Positions 19,867 through 29,172 of a DNA stretch of 64,000 bases are shown here, piece by piece. The stretch is from positions 992,001 to 1,056,000 of the forward strand of contig NZ_JAAQRC020000001.1 of assembly GCF_019216885.1 (NCBI RefSeq), in the 5' to 3' direction. This stretch comes from Methylobacterium sp. SyP6R (GTDB lineage Bacteria; Pseudomonadota; Alphaproteobacteria; Rhizobiales; Beijerinckiaceae). Each line of letters begins with the position of its first letter. The first letter of the stretch is position 1. A program made the position numbers and the translations under genes. Under the pieces are notes generated by a model, which searched no databases, was not told the DNA's origin, and worked only from the letters and a program-made list of their open reading frames with translations.

Positions 19867-20312
19867 TCCGCCTCCTGCACCTCGCGGCGATCGCCGGGCT
19901 GATCGCCTCCGCCATCTACGCCTACTCGATCAAGTACGACACGCTCTACCAGGCCGAGCAGGTCGCCAAGCTGAAGACCCGCCTGCGCAAGGAGCGCGAC
20001 GCGATCGCGGTCCTGCGCGCCGAGTGGCAATTGCTCACCCGGCCCGACCGGCTCCAGGGTGCGGTCGACAAGTACCTCGACCTCGAGCCGATCGGCACCG
20101 CCCATCTCGGCCGGCTCGCCGACCTGCCGGCCAAGGCCGATCGCGGCGACGAGATCGCCCGCAAGCTCGAGGCGCTCGGGCTGGGCGCCACGGCGACGCC
20201 CGCGACCAAGGAGCGCGCGCCCTCCACCACCGCTGCCCGCAGCGAGGAGCCGCGCACCACCGGCTCCACGTCCACTCCCACCCGCACCGTCACCCCGACG
20301 GCCAAGAGGTAG
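19863..20312 (+). CDS. ftsL: Cell division protein FtsL
   Basis: A 149-residue single-pass protein of the divisome. It has one membrane helix at residues 3-22 and a leucine/charged coiled coil at about 30-60 ([20 protein letters not shown]), then a low-complexity Thr/Ser/Pro tail. FtsL proteins bridge FtsB/FtsQ and FtsW/FtsI in septal synthesis. Sequence conservation is low, so the call rests on topology, on position between rsmH and ftsI, and on the GTGA overlap with the rsmH stop. Confidence 0.85.
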   Translation: MIRLLHLAAIAGLIASAIYAYSIKYDTLYQAEQVAKLKTRLRKERDAIAVLRAEWQLLTRPDRLQGAVDKYLDLEPIGTAHLGRLADLPAKADRGDEIARKLEALGLGATATPATKERAPSTTAARSEEPRTTGSTSTPTRTVTPTAKR

Positions 20313-20317
20313 GCGCC

Positions 20318-22186
20318 GTGACCCAGGATCAGGACTTCCAGGCTCACGACCCGCAGGCGCACGATCAGCACGGCCCCGAGGTCGATCCGGCGCCCATGGA
20401 TGCGCGAGAGCCCGTCGCCGACGAGCCTGCACTGCCCCGGCGCAGCCTGGCGGAGATGCTTCGCGGCGGCGTGCTGGCGATGTTCCGCCTCTCGGTCGAG
20501 CGCAGCGCCGCCCGCGTCGGCCTCGTCGGCCTCGTCTTCGGCACGGTGTTCCTCGCGCTGATCGGCCGCCTCGTCAGCTTCGCGCTCCTGCCGGACGATC
20601 CGGGCACCGCCCAGGCTCGCCGGGCCGAGGCCGGCGGCACCGCGCAGGTGCGGCCCGACATCATCGACCGCAACGGCGAGATCCTGGCCACGGACATCCG
20701 CACCGTCTCGGTCTTCGCCGAGCCGAAGAACATCTACGACAAGGACGAGGCGGTGGAACTGCTCACCGCCGTCCTGCCGGACATCAACGCCCGCGACCTG
20801 CGCGAGAAGCTGTCGTCGAAGAAGGGCTTCGTCTGGGTCAAGCGCGAGATCACACCGCGCCAGCAGGCCGAGGTCCACCGCCTCGGTATCCCGGGCATCG
20901 GCTTCCTGTCCGACCACAAGCGGGTCTACCCGAACGGCACCGCGGCGGCCCACATTCTCGGCGTGACCAACCTCGACAATGTCGGCATCGCCGGCATCGA
21001 GAAGTACATCGACCGCCAGGGCCTGCGCGACCTCAACAGCCTCGGCTTCGTCGAGAAGTCGGCCGACATGGCGCCGGTCCAGCTCTCGATCGACCTGCGC
21101 GCCCAGCACGCGGTGCGCGACGAGCTGGCCTGGGGCATGGAGCATTACCGCGCCAAGGCGGCGGCCGGCGCGATCCTCGACGTGACCACCGGCGAGGTGA
21201 TCGCGCTCGCCTCGCTGCCCGATTTCGATCCGAACGAGCCGAAGGACGCGCTCGATCCCGACCGGATCAACCGGATGAACGTCGGCGTCTACGAGATGGG
21301 CTCGACCTTCAAGGCGATGACGCTCGCCATGGCGCTCGATTCGGGCAAGTTCAACGTCAACTCGACCTTCGACACCCGCGGCGGCGTGCTGCATTGGGGC
21401 CGGCAGAAGATCCACGAATATCACGGCACCAACCGGGTCATCACGATGCCGGAGGTGTTCACCCACTCGTCCAACATCGGCTCGGCCAAGATGGCGCTCG
21501 GCATCGGCGTGCCCGGCCACAAGGCCTTCCTGAAGAAGATGGGCCTGCTCGACCGGATGCGCACCGAATTGCCGGAGAGCGCCGAGCCGATCATCCCGCC
21601 GCGCTGGACCGAGATCAACACCATCACCATCGCGTTCGGCCACGGCCTGGCGGTGGCGCCGCTCCAGGCCTCCGCCGCGGTGGCGGCGATCGCCAATGGC
21701 GGCTTCCTGATGACGCCGACCTTCCTCAAGCGGACCGAATCGGAAGCGCGCGAGAAGGCGACGCAGGTGCTCTCGCCCCAGACCAGCGAGGCGATGCGCT
21801 ACATCATGCGCCTCAACGCCACCGAGGGCTCGGCCAAGAAGGCGGCGATTCCGTACTACTACGTCGGCGGCAAGACCGGCACCGCCGAGAAGGTGATCCG
21901 CGGCCGCTACGTCAAGAACCGGCTGTTCACCACCTTCATGGCGGTGGCCCCGATGGACAAGCCGAAATACCTGTTCGTCACCATCATGGACGAGCCGCAG
22001 CCCGTCGCGGCGGAATCCGGCTCATACGCCACCGCCGCCTACAATTCGGGCGTCGTCACCGGCCGGGTGATCGCCCGGGTCGCGCCGATCCTCGGCCTGC
22101 CGCCGCAATTCGAGCCGCCGGTGAAGCCGTTCCCGCTGATGGTCAAGCTCGGCGCCTACCACGTCAACATGCTGGACGGAAAATGA
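20318..22186 (+). CDS. ftsI: Peptidoglycan D,D-transpeptidase FtsI (PBP3)
   Basis: A septum-specific class B penicillin-binding protein of 622 residues. An N-terminal cytoplasmic tail leads to one membrane helix (about 62-84). The non-catalytic module comes first and the transpeptidase second. The serine active site STFK lies near 329, the SSN motif near 384 and KTGTAEK near 518, so the enzyme looks intact. The GTG at 20318 follows AGAGGTAGG five bases past the ftsL stop. Its own stop overlaps the murE start. Confidence 0.93.
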   Translation: MTQDQDFQAHDPQAHDQHGPEVDPAPMDAREPVADEPALPRRSLAEMLRGGVLAMFRLSVERSAARVGLVGLVFGTVFLALIGRLVSFALLPDDPGTAQARRAEAGGTAQVRPDIIDRNGEILATDIRTVSVFAEPKNIYDKDEAVELLTAVLPDINARDLREKLSSKKGFVWVKREITPRQQAEVHRLGIPGIGFLSDHKRVYPNGTAAAHILGVTNLDNVGIAGIEKYIDRQGLRDLNSLGFVEKSADMAPVQLSIDLRAQHAVRDELAWGMEHYRAKAAAGAILDVTTGEVIALASLPDFDPNEPKDALDPDRINRMNVGVYEMGSTFKAMTLAMALDSGKFNVNSTFDTRGGVLHWGRQKIHEYHGTNRVITMPEVFTHSSNIGSAKMALGIGVPGHKAFLKKMGLLDRMRTELPESAEPIIPPRWTEINTITIAFGHGLAVAPLQASAAVAAIANGGFLMTPTFLKRTESEAREKATQVLSPQTSEAMRYIMRLNATEGSAKKAAIPYYYVGGKTGTAEKVIRGRYVKNRLFTTFMAVAPMDKPKYLFVTIMDEPQPVAAESGSYATAAYNSGVVTGRVIARVAPILGLPPQFEPPVKPFPLMVKLGAYHVNMLDGK

Positions 22187-23640
22187 GCCCCACCCTCGGC
22201 GATCTGTTCGCGGAGGCCGGTGCGGATGCCGGCCTTGCCCTCACCGGCCTCACCGCCGACAGCCGCAAGGTCGAGCCCGGCTTCGTCTTCCTGGCGGTGC
22301 CCGGCAATGCCGCCGACGGCCGGCTCTTCGCCGCCAAGGCCGCTGCGGCCGGCGCGGTGGCGATGGTGGCGGAAGGAGAGCGCCCGGCCGACCTGCCCGA
22401 CTCAGTCGCCTATCTCGCGGTACCGGATGCGCGCCGGGCCCTGTCGCAGGCCGCCGCCCGGCTGCATCCGGGCCAGCCCGGGACGGTGGTGGCGGTCACC
22501 GGCACTGCCGGCAAGAGCTCGGTCGCCGATTTCGTGCGCCAGATCTTCGGCCGTCTCGGCCGGGAGGCGGCGAGCCTCGGGACGCTCGGCGTGATCACCA
22601 CGAGCGGCGGCGCCTACGGCTCGCTCACAACCCCCGACCCGATCACCCTGCACCAGACCCTCGACCGGCTCGCCCATGACGGCGTGACGGAACTCGCCAT
22701 GGAGGCCTCCTCGCACGGGATCGAGCAGAGCCGCCTCGACGGGGTAAGCCTGACGGCGGCCGGCTTCACCAATCTCGGCCACGACCACCTCGACTATCAC
22801 GGCACGCCGGAGGCCTATCTCCAGGCCAAGCTCCGGCTGTTCACGACGCTTCTGCCGAAGGACGGCACGGCGGTGGTCAATGCCGACGGGCCGCAGAGCG
22901 GGGCGGTGATCGCCGCCGTCCGGGCTCGCGGCACGAGGCTCGTCACCACCGGCCGGGCCGGGGAGGGGATCCGCCTCGTCTCCGCCCGCCAGGAGGGCTT
23001 CGCCCAGCGCCTCGAGATCGCGATCGGGGCCGCGGCTTACACAGTCGACCTTCCCCTCGTCGGCACGTTCCAGGTCGAGAACGCGCTGGTGGCCGCCGGC
23101 CTCGTCCTGGCGACCCCGGCCGGGGCCGGGCGCGAGGCGGAGGTGATCGCGGCGCTCTCGCATCTCGCCGGGGTGCCCGGGCGACTGGAGCGGGTCGGTA
23201 CGGTGCGCGACGCGCTCTGCATCGTCGATTACGCCCACAAGCCCGATGCGCTCGCCAACGTCCTCGATGCGTTGCGCGCCTTCACCACCGGGCGCCTCGT
23301 CTGCATCGTCGGCTGCGGCGGCGACCGCGACCGGGCCAAGCGCCCGCTGATGGGCCGGATCGCCGCCGAGAAGGCCGACCGGGTCATCGTCACCGACGAC
23401 AACCCCCGTAGCGAGGACCCCGCGACGATCCGCGCGGCGATCCTGGCGGCGGCGCCGGGTGCGGAGGAGATCGGCGACCGGGCGGAGGCGATCCGGACGG
23501 CGGTACGCGACCTTCGCGCCGGCGACGTGCTGGTTGTAGCCGGCAAAGGTCATGAAACGGGCCAGATCATCGGCGACCGCACGCTGCCTTTCTCCGACCG
23601 CGACGCGGTCCTGAGCGCGATCGAGGAGACCCGCGCATGA
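22183..23640 (+). CDS. murE: UDP-MurNAc-L-Ala-D-Glu:meso-diaminopimelate ligase
   Basis: MurE adds the third stem residue of peptidoglycan. The 485 residues carry the ATP-binding TGTAGKSSVADFVRQ near 105, the central HEGIEQ-type AMEASSHGIEQSRL, and DNPRSEDP late in the protein. DNPR selects meso-diaminopimelate rather than lysine, as expected for a Gram-negative. Overlaps of four bases with ftsI upstream and murF downstream suggest one translationally coupled operon. Confidence 0.95.
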   Translation: MSPTLGDLFAEAGADAGLALTGLTADSRKVEPGFVFLAVPGNAADGRLFAAKAAAAGAVAMVAEGERPADLPDSVAYLAVPDARRALSQAAARLHPGQPGTVVAVTGTAGKSSVADFVRQIFGRLGREAASLGTLGVITTSGGAYGSLTTPDPITLHQTLDRLAHDGVTELAMEASSHGIEQSRLDGVSLTAAGFTNLGHDHLDYHGTPEAYLQAKLRLFTTLLPKDGTAVVNADGPQSGAVIAAVRARGTRLVTTGRAGEGIRLVSARQEGFAQRLEIAIGAAAYTVDLPLVGTFQVENALVAAGLVLATPAGAGREAEVIAALSHLAGVPGRLERVGTVRDALCIVDYAHKPDALANVLDALRAFTTGRLVCIVGCGGDRDRAKRPLMGRIAAEKADRVIVTDDNPRSEDPATIRAAILAAAPGAEEIGDRAEAIRTAVRDLRAGDVLVVAGKGHETGQIIGDRTLPFSDRDAVLSAIEETRA

Positions 23641-25097
23641 CCGAGCCCCTCTGGACCCTGGATGACGCCGCCGCCGCCATGGGCGGCCGCGTGGTCGCGG
23701 ACGCTTCCGCCCCGCGCGCGCTGTCCGGCATCTCGATCGACACCCGCACCCTGAAGGTCGGGGACCTGTTCTTCGCGATCCGCGGCGAGGCCCGCGACGG
23801 CCACGATTTCGTGCGCGACGCGCTCGCCCGCGGCGCCGGTGCCGCGGTGGTGGCCGAGGAGCGCGCCGCCGACCTCGCCGAGGCCGGCCCGCTGATCGCC
23901 GTGCCCGCCCGTGACGAAGACGGCGTGCTCGCCGCGATGCGTGGCCTCGCCGTCGCGTCGCGCGCCCGCACCGGCGCCCGGGTCCTCGCCGTCACCGGCT
24001 CGGTCGGCAAGACCGGCACCAAGGAGGCCCTGCGCCACGTTCTCGCCGCGCAGGGCACCACCCACGCCTCGGTCGCTTCCTACAACAACCATTGGGGCGT
24101 GCCCCTGACCTTGAGCCGGATGCCGGCGTCGAGCGCGTTCGGGGTGTTCGAGGTCGGCATGAACCATGCCGGCGAGATCGCTCCCCTGACCCGGCTGGTC
24201 CGGCCCGAGATCGCGATCGTCACCACGGTCGAGCCGGTCCATATCGAGCATTTCCGCTCGCTGTCCGGCATCGCCGACGCCAAGGGCGAGATCTTCTACG
24301 GCCTGGAGCCCGGCGGCGTCGCGATCATCAACCGCGACAACCCGAATTTCGAGCGGCTGAAGGCCCATGCGCTCGCCTCCCGCGCCGGCCGGGTGGTCAG
24401 CTTCGGCGAGCACCGCGACGCGGACGTGCGCGCCGAGCGCATCGTGATGCGGCCCGACCTGTCGATCGTCGACGTGCGGGCGATGGGGCTGCCCGTCACC
24501 TACCAGCTCGGCACCCCGGGCCGGCACACGGCGCTGAACTCGCTCGCCGTCATCGCCGCCGTGCAGGCGCTCGGCGCCGATCTCGCGCTCGCCGCCCTGT
24601 CGCTGGCCCAGTTGCGGCCTCCGGCCGGCCGCGGCGCCCGCCACGTCCTCCAGGTCGCGGGCGGCGAGGCGCTCCTCGTCGACGAGAGCTACAACGCCAA
24701 TCCGGCCTCGGTGCGGGCCGCGCTCAGCACGCTCGCGGGCGTCGAGACGTCCGGGCGGCGCATCGCGGTCCTCGGCGACATGATGGAACTGGGGGCGGAC
24801 GCTCCCCGCCTGCACCGCGAACTGGCGCAGGCCGTCGAGGAGCACGGCATCGATCTCGTCTTCACCGCCGGTCCCCTGATGCAGGAGCTGTTCGAGGCGC
24901 TGCCGGCCTCGCGGCGGGCCGGTGCCCGCGCGGCGTCCGTCGAACTCGTCGATCCGGTGGTCGAGGCCCTGCGGCCCGGCGACGCCGTGATGGTCAAGGG
25001 CTCGAACAGCACCCGCATGGGCCGGATTGTCGAGGCGCTCAAAGCCCGCTACGGCGGGGCCGCGGACCAGGATCTCGCCATCGGCCGATCCGGCTGA
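23637..25097 (+). CDS. murF: UDP-MurNAc-tripeptide:D-Ala-D-Ala ligase
   Basis: MurF completes the pentapeptide by attaching D-Ala-D-Ala. The protein has 486 residues. The N-terminal UDP-binding part contains SIDTRTLKVGDLFFAI. The central ATPase domain carries TGSVGKTGTKEALRHVL near 120 and EVGMNHAGEI. The C-terminal domain has DESYNANPASVRAAL and GDMMELG. The ATG overlaps the murE stop. An 82-base gap then leads to mraY. Confidence 0.95.
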   Translation: MTEPLWTLDDAAAAMGGRVVADASAPRALSGISIDTRTLKVGDLFFAIRGEARDGHDFVRDALARGAGAAVVAEERAADLAEAGPLIAVPARDEDGVLAAMRGLAVASRARTGARVLAVTGSVGKTGTKEALRHVLAAQGTTHASVASYNNHWGVPLTLSRMPASSAFGVFEVGMNHAGEIAPLTRLVRPEIAIVTTVEPVHIEHFRSLSGIADAKGEIFYGLEPGGVAIINRDNPNFERLKAHALASRAGRVVSFGEHRDADVRAERIVMRPDLSIVDVRAMGLPVTYQLGTPGRHTALNSLAVIAAVQALGADLALAALSLAQLRPPAGRGARHVLQVAGGEALLVDESYNANPASVRAALSTLAGVETSGRRIAVLGDMMELGADAPRLHRELAQAVEEHGIDLVFTAGPLMQELFEALPASRRAGARAASVELVDPVVEALRPGDAVMVKGSNSTRMGRIVEALKARYGGAADQDLAIGRSG

Positions 25098-25179
25098 GCG
25101 ACCCTCCAAGGACTTCTGACGCGGCGGCGCGGGCCTTTTGCCCGGGGCTGCCGCGCGCCCACGATCGGATGAATCCGGG

Positions 25180-26265
25180 ATGCTCTACCTCCTCTCCGAC
25201 CTGAGCGGCGTGTTCTCGCCGCTCAACGTCTTCCGCTACATCACCTTCCGGACCGGCGGCGCGCTGTTCACGGCGGGCTTCTTCGTGTTCTGGTTCGGGC
25301 CCTGGATCATCTCGCTCCTGCGCCTGCGCCAGGGCAAGGGCCAGCCGATCCGCGAGGACGGCCCGCAATCGCACCTCTTGACCAAGCGCGGCACGCCGAC
25401 CATGGGCGGGCTGATGATCCTGGCCGGCGTGATGGTGGCGGTGATCCTCTGGGCCAATCCGCGCAACCACTACGTCTGGATCGTCATGATGGTGACGCTG
25501 GGCTTCGGCGCGATCGGCTTCTACGACGACTACCTCAAGGTCACGAAGCAGAGCCACAAGGGCTTTTCCGGCAAGTTCCGCCTCGCCCTCGAGGCCCTGA
25601 TCGCGGTCGCGGCCTGCGTCGCGGTGGCGGAATACTCGGCGCCGGGCCTGGCCTACCGGCTCGCCTTCCCGGTCTTCAAGGACGCGATCATCAATCTCGG
25701 CCTGTTCTACGTCGCCTTCGCGGGCTTCGTGATCGTCGGCGCGGGCAACGCGGTCAACATCACCGACGGCCTCGACGGGCTCGCCATCGTGCCGGTGATG
25801 ATCGCGGCGGCGACCTTCGGGATCATCGCCTACCTGGTCGGCAACGTCATTTATGCGTCCTACCTCCAGGTGAACTACGTCCCGGGCACCGGCGAGCTGG
25901 CGGTGGTCTGCGGGGCGCTCATCGGGGCGGGCCTCGGCTTCCTGTGGTTCAACGCGCCGCCGGCCCAGATCTTCATGGGCGATACCGGCTCGCTGGCGCT
26001 CGGCGGCCTGCTCGGCACCGTCGCGGTGGCGACGAAGCACGAGATCGTGCTCGGCATCGTCGGCGGCCTGTTCGTGCTGGAGATCCTCTCCGTCATCATC
26101 CAGGTCGCCTCGTTCAAGCTCACCGGCAAGCGCGTCTTCCGCATGGCGCCGATCCACCACCATTTCGAGCAGAAGGGCTGGAAGGAGCCGCAGGTGGTGA
26201 TCCGGTTCTGGATCATCGCGGTGGTGCTGGCGCTGCTGGGGCTGGCGACCTTGAAACTGCGGTAG
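25180..26265 (+). CDS. mraY: Phospho-MurNAc-pentapeptide transferase (lipid I synthase)
   Basis: An integral membrane enzyme of 361 residues with about ten helices. It transfers phospho-MurNAc-pentapeptide to undecaprenyl phosphate. Catalytic and family motifs are intact: KRGTPTMGG, the Asp pair in [33 protein letters not shown] and the cytoplasmic HHHFEQKGW loop. The ATG at 25180 gives the usual MLYLLSDLS start. In most relatives murD follows directly; here a dispersed repeat and an inverted unrelated gene follow, so the cluster is broken. Confidence 0.95.
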   Translation: MLYLLSDLSGVFSPLNVFRYITFRTGGALFTAGFFVFWFGPWIISLLRLRQGKGQPIREDGPQSHLLTKRGTPTMGGLMILAGVMVAVILWANPRNHYVWIVMMVTLGFGAIGFYDDYLKVTKQSHKGFSGKFRLALEALIAVAACVAVAEYSAPGLAYRLAFPVFKDAIINLGLFYVAFAGFVIVGAGNAVNITDGLDGLAIVPVMIAAATFGIIAYLVGNVIYASYLQVNYVPGTGELAVVCGALIGAGLGFLWFNAPPAQIFMGDTGSLALGGLLGTVAVATKHEIVLGIVGGLFVLEILSVIIQVASFKLTGKRVFRMAPIHHHFEQKGWKEPQVVIRFWIIAVVLALLGLATLKLR

Positions 26266-26303
26266 GGGCCGGGGCCGGGCTTGCGTTCTCTCCCACGACA
26301 ATA

Positions 26304-26461
26304 ACACCCTCCATGTCATTCCGGGGCCGCGCAGCGGAGCCCGGAATCCAGAACCGCAGGATGTTCAGAAGAAAGCGGAACGCTGTCCGCCTTTTCCTGA
26401 CAAAACTGAGTGTCTGGATTCCGGGCTCCGCTGCGCGGCCCCGGAATGACGCGGAGGGTGT
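26304..26461. repeat. Dispersed inverted-repeat element, family 1, copy B
   Basis: Arms at about 26304-26352 and 26413-26461 are inverted and nearly complementary over about 48 bases (ACACCCTCC, GTCATTCCGGGGCCGCG, GGAGCCCGGAATCCAGA and complements). The ~60-base centre resembles copy D. It lies just after mraY and at the 3' end of the opposing FAD dehydrogenase gene, so it could act as a two-way terminator. It marks the left edge of the block that separates mraY from murD. Confidence 0.92.
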
Positions 26462-26538
26462 GAGTTCACGTGGGGGATCACGGACAGAACACTGAACCGG
26501 CACCGCCTTATCGGCAATGCCGGCCATCGCGTGGAGCC

Positions 26539-27957
26539 TTAAACCACCACCACCTTCCCGGGATTCATGATGTTGTCCGGGTCGATCGCGCGCTTGAGCG
26601 TGCGCATCAGGTTCAGCGCCTCGGGCCCGTGCTCCAGCTCCATGAAGCGCATCTTCTTCTGGCCGATGCCGTGCTCGCCGGTGCAGGTGCCCTCCATGGC
26701 GATCGCCCGGGCGACCAGGCGCTCGATGAAGCCGGTGACCCGGGCGATCTCGTCGGGATCGTCCATCATGACAAGCGGCGAGGTGTGGAAGTTGCCGTCG
26801 CCGACATGGCCGGCGATCGGCGCCGTGATGCCGCTTTCGACGATGTCGCGCTTGGTCTCGTCGACGCATTCGGCCAGCCGCGAGATCGGCACGCAGACAT
26901 CGGTAGCGATGACCCGGGCCCCCGGCCGCATGGCGACCGCGGACCAGTAGACGTCGTGGCGGGCCTGCCAGAGCCGGGTCCGCTCCTCCGCCTTGGTCGC
27001 CCACTCGTAGGGCCCGCCCTCGAATTCCGCCGCGATCTCGCCGAAGCGCTCGGCCTGCTCGCGCACGCTGGCATCCGTGCCGTGGAACTCGACCAGCAGG
27101 AGAGGGGTCTCGGGCAGGGTGAGCTTCGAATAGGCGTTGCAGGCCGCGACCTGAACCTCGTCCAGAAGCTCGATCCGGGCCACCGGCAGGCCGGACTGGA
27201 TCGTCACGATGACGGCGTCGCAGGCCGCCTTGATGCTCGGAAAAGGACAGACGCCGGCGGAGATCGCCTCCGGGATGCCGGCGAGCTTCAGCGTCAGTTC
27301 GGTGATGATGCCGAAGGTGCCCTCCGAGCCGACCATCAGCCGGGTCAGGTCGTAGCCGGCCGAGGTCTTGCGCGCGCGCGGGCTGGTGCGGACGACGTCG
27401 CCGTTCGGCATCACGGCGGTGAGCGACAGCACGTTGTCCTTCATCGTACCGTAGCGCACCGCATTGGTGCCGGATGCCCGGGTCGCCGCCATGCCGCCCA
27501 GCGAGGCGTCGGCGCCGGGATCGATCGGGAAGAACAGGCCCTGGTCGCGCAGGTGCTCGTTCACCGCCTTGCGGGTCACGCCGGGCTGGACCACGCAATC
27601 CAGGTCCTCGGCATGGACCGCCAGCACCTTGTTCATGCCGTTCATGTCGATCGAGATGCCGCCGAACGGCGCGTTGACGTGGCCCTCGAGCGACGTGCCG
27701 GTGCCGAAGGCGACGACCGGCATCTTGTGCGCGGCGCAGACCCGCACGATTGCCTGCACGTCCTCGGTGCTCTCGGCATAGACCACCGCGTCCGGCGGCT
27801 GGTTGGCGACCCAGGTCAGGGTGCTGCCATGCTGCTCGCGCACCGCCTGCGAGGTGACGACACGGTTGCCGAACTGCGCCGTCAGCTCGCGGATGACCGC
27901 CTCGACGGTCTCAGGGCTTGGTCGGGCGCGGCTGGGGGCGGGGCTCTGGGCGTTCAT
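26539..27957 (-). CDS. FAD-linked dehydrogenase, D-lactate dehydrogenase (cytochrome)-like
   Basis: A 472-residue flavoprotein of the vanillyl-alcohol oxidase fold. The PCMH FAD-binding domain (about 35-215) includes PVVAFGTGTSLEGHVNA and PGADASLGGMAATRASGTNA. The cap domain ends with GTCTGEHGIGQKK, typical of LDHD/GlcD proteins. It probably oxidises D-lactate or a related 2-hydroxy acid and passes electrons to a cytochrome or quinone. No glcE/glcF genes adjoin, so the single-subunit D-lactate enzyme is likelier than glycolate oxidase. GGGAG eight bases upstream supports the ATG at 27957. Confidence 0.85.
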   Translation of the reverse strand: MNAQSPAPSRARPSPETVEAVIRELTAQFGNRVVTSQAVREQHGSTLTWVANQPPDAVVYAESTEDVQAIVRVCAAHKMPVVAFGTGTSLEGHVNAPFGGISIDMNGMNKVLAVHAEDLDCVVQPGVTRKAVNEHLRDQGLFFPIDPGADASLGGMAATRASGTNAVRYGTMKDNVLSLTAVMPNGDVVRTSPRARKTSAGYDLTRLMVGSEGTFGIITELTLKLAGIPEAISAGVCPFPSIKAACDAVIVTIQSGLPVARIELLDEVQVAACNAYSKLTLPETPLLLVEFHGTDASVREQAERFGEIAAEFEGGPYEWATKAEERTRLWQARHDVYWSAVAMRPGARVIATDVCVPISRLAECVDETKRDIVESGITAPIAGHVGDGNFHTSPLVMMDDPDEIARVTGFIERLVARAIAMEGTCTGEHGIGQKKMRFMELEHGPEALNLMRTLKRAIDPDNIMNPGKVVVV

Positions 27958-28201
27958 GGCGGATCTCCCGGACGGTTCTCGCGGCGGACGGTGCTGCTTG
28001 TTAAAACCGCCAGCCTTTTGCCGGCACTCTAGCAGCCGCTTCCAGGCCGGCATATCCGGCGGCCCGGTCACGGAGAAGTGCGCTGGATGGCCGCCACCTT
28101 GCCCCAAGGTGCAACCCATTCGGGGATGCATCCCGTGTCCAAGCGTGGTACGTGCCAGGGCGCCCTTGTCATCCCGCCTGCGCCCGACCGGGAGCCCCAC
28201 A

Positions 28202-28777
28202 ATGGCAGACGACCGCCCCGCTTCGGTCTTCTTCTTCGCGCCGTTCGTGTCGTCGACGATGGCGATCGAGCCGGGCTGGATCGACTATAACGGCCACCTG
28301 AACATGGCCTATTACCACGTCCTGTTCGATCGGGCGGTGGACGAGGCGTTCGGAGTCGTCGGCCTCGGGCCCGACTACATGGATTCCGGGCGCGGCACGA
28401 CCTTCGCGGCCGAGGTCCATGTGCGCTACCGCCGCGAACTGGTCCTCGACGATCGGGTCCGGGTGACGCTGCAACTCATCGGCTTCGACGAGAAGCGCAT
28501 CCACTTCTATTCCGAGATCCGCCACGCCAGCGAGGGATGGGTCGCCGCCACCTCCGAGAACCTGTCCCTCCACGTCGATCCGGAAACGCGGCGCGTGGCG
28601 CCGTTCCCCGAGGACATCCAGGCCAATCTCTCGGTCATGCTCGGCTCGCATGCAAGGCTTCCGCGGCCTGACGACCTGGGCCGGACGATCGGCATCGCTG
28701 CCCGCGGCCGCGACGGCCACAATGCCCGGCCGGACACCATGGCCTTTGCGTCCGCCGGGGCCCGGGTCAGGCACTGA
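28202..28777 (+). CDS. Thioesterase family (hot-dog fold) protein
   Basis: A 191-residue protein with the hot-dog thioesterase signature: EPGWIDYNGHLNMAYYHVLFD near 25, with the catalytic-type Asp, then VHVRYRRELVLDDRVRV. Relatives hydrolyse acyl-CoA or betainyl-CoA thioesters; the substrate is not predictable here. The C-terminal ~45 residues (after LGSHARLPRPD) are less conserved. It is divergent from the FAD dehydrogenase with a 240-base gap, and the ATG at 28202 is the first reasonable start. Confidence 0.8.
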   Translation: MADDRPASVFFFAPFVSSTMAIEPGWIDYNGHLNMAYYHVLFDRAVDEAFGVVGLGPDYMDSGRGTTFAAEVHVRYRRELVLDDRVRVTLQLIGFDEKRIHFYSEIRHASEGWVAATSENLSLHVDPETRRVAPFPEDIQANLSVMLGSHARLPRPDDLGRTIGIAARGRDGHNARPDTMAFASAGARVRH

Positions 28778-28786
28778 CCACGCCGC

Positions 28787-29038
28787 TCAGCGGTGCGGCA
28801 CGACGATCGGCGCCGGGGGCGGCGGCGCGATGCTCTGCTGACGCTGGATCTGGCCCTGGAGCTGGTTGGTCTCGAACCGGTTCTGCTGCTGGATGCTGCG
28901 GGATTCGGCCCCCGATTCGATCGAGCGGTTGATCCCCTCGACCCTCTGCTGGGCGCGGTTGGTCGGCACCTGGTTCTGCGCCAGCGCCGGGAGCGGCGCG
29001 GCGGCGAGAGCCAGGATCAGGAGGGCATGGGCACGCAT
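28787..29038 (-). CDS. Small secreted glutamine-rich protein
   Basis: An 83-residue protein with a clear signal peptide (MRAHALLILALAAAPLPALA, cleavage expected after ALA). The mature part is hydrophilic and rich in Gln/Asn/Arg (RVEGINRSIES, QLQGQIQRQQS), with a proline-rich end. GGAGAGGA lies before the ATG at 29038. No family is recognised; a periplasmic role is inferred from the signal peptide. It is convergent with the thioesterase gene and divergent from the helicase. Confidence 0.65.
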   Translation of the reverse strand: MRAHALLILALAAAPLPALAQNQVPTNRAQQRVEGINRSIESGAESRSIQQQNRFETNQLQGQIQRQQSIAPPPPAPIVVPHR

Positions 29039-29172
29039 CGGGGTCCTCTCCGTGGGCGAAGGGTTTTTCATCGAGAACGACGCCGCTCCCGCGGCAAGGT
29101 TCCGGCGCCTCGCCCACAGGCATGCGCCCGCCACCCTCGACGCCGTTCGCGTTTTGGTCCAGTGATGCGGGC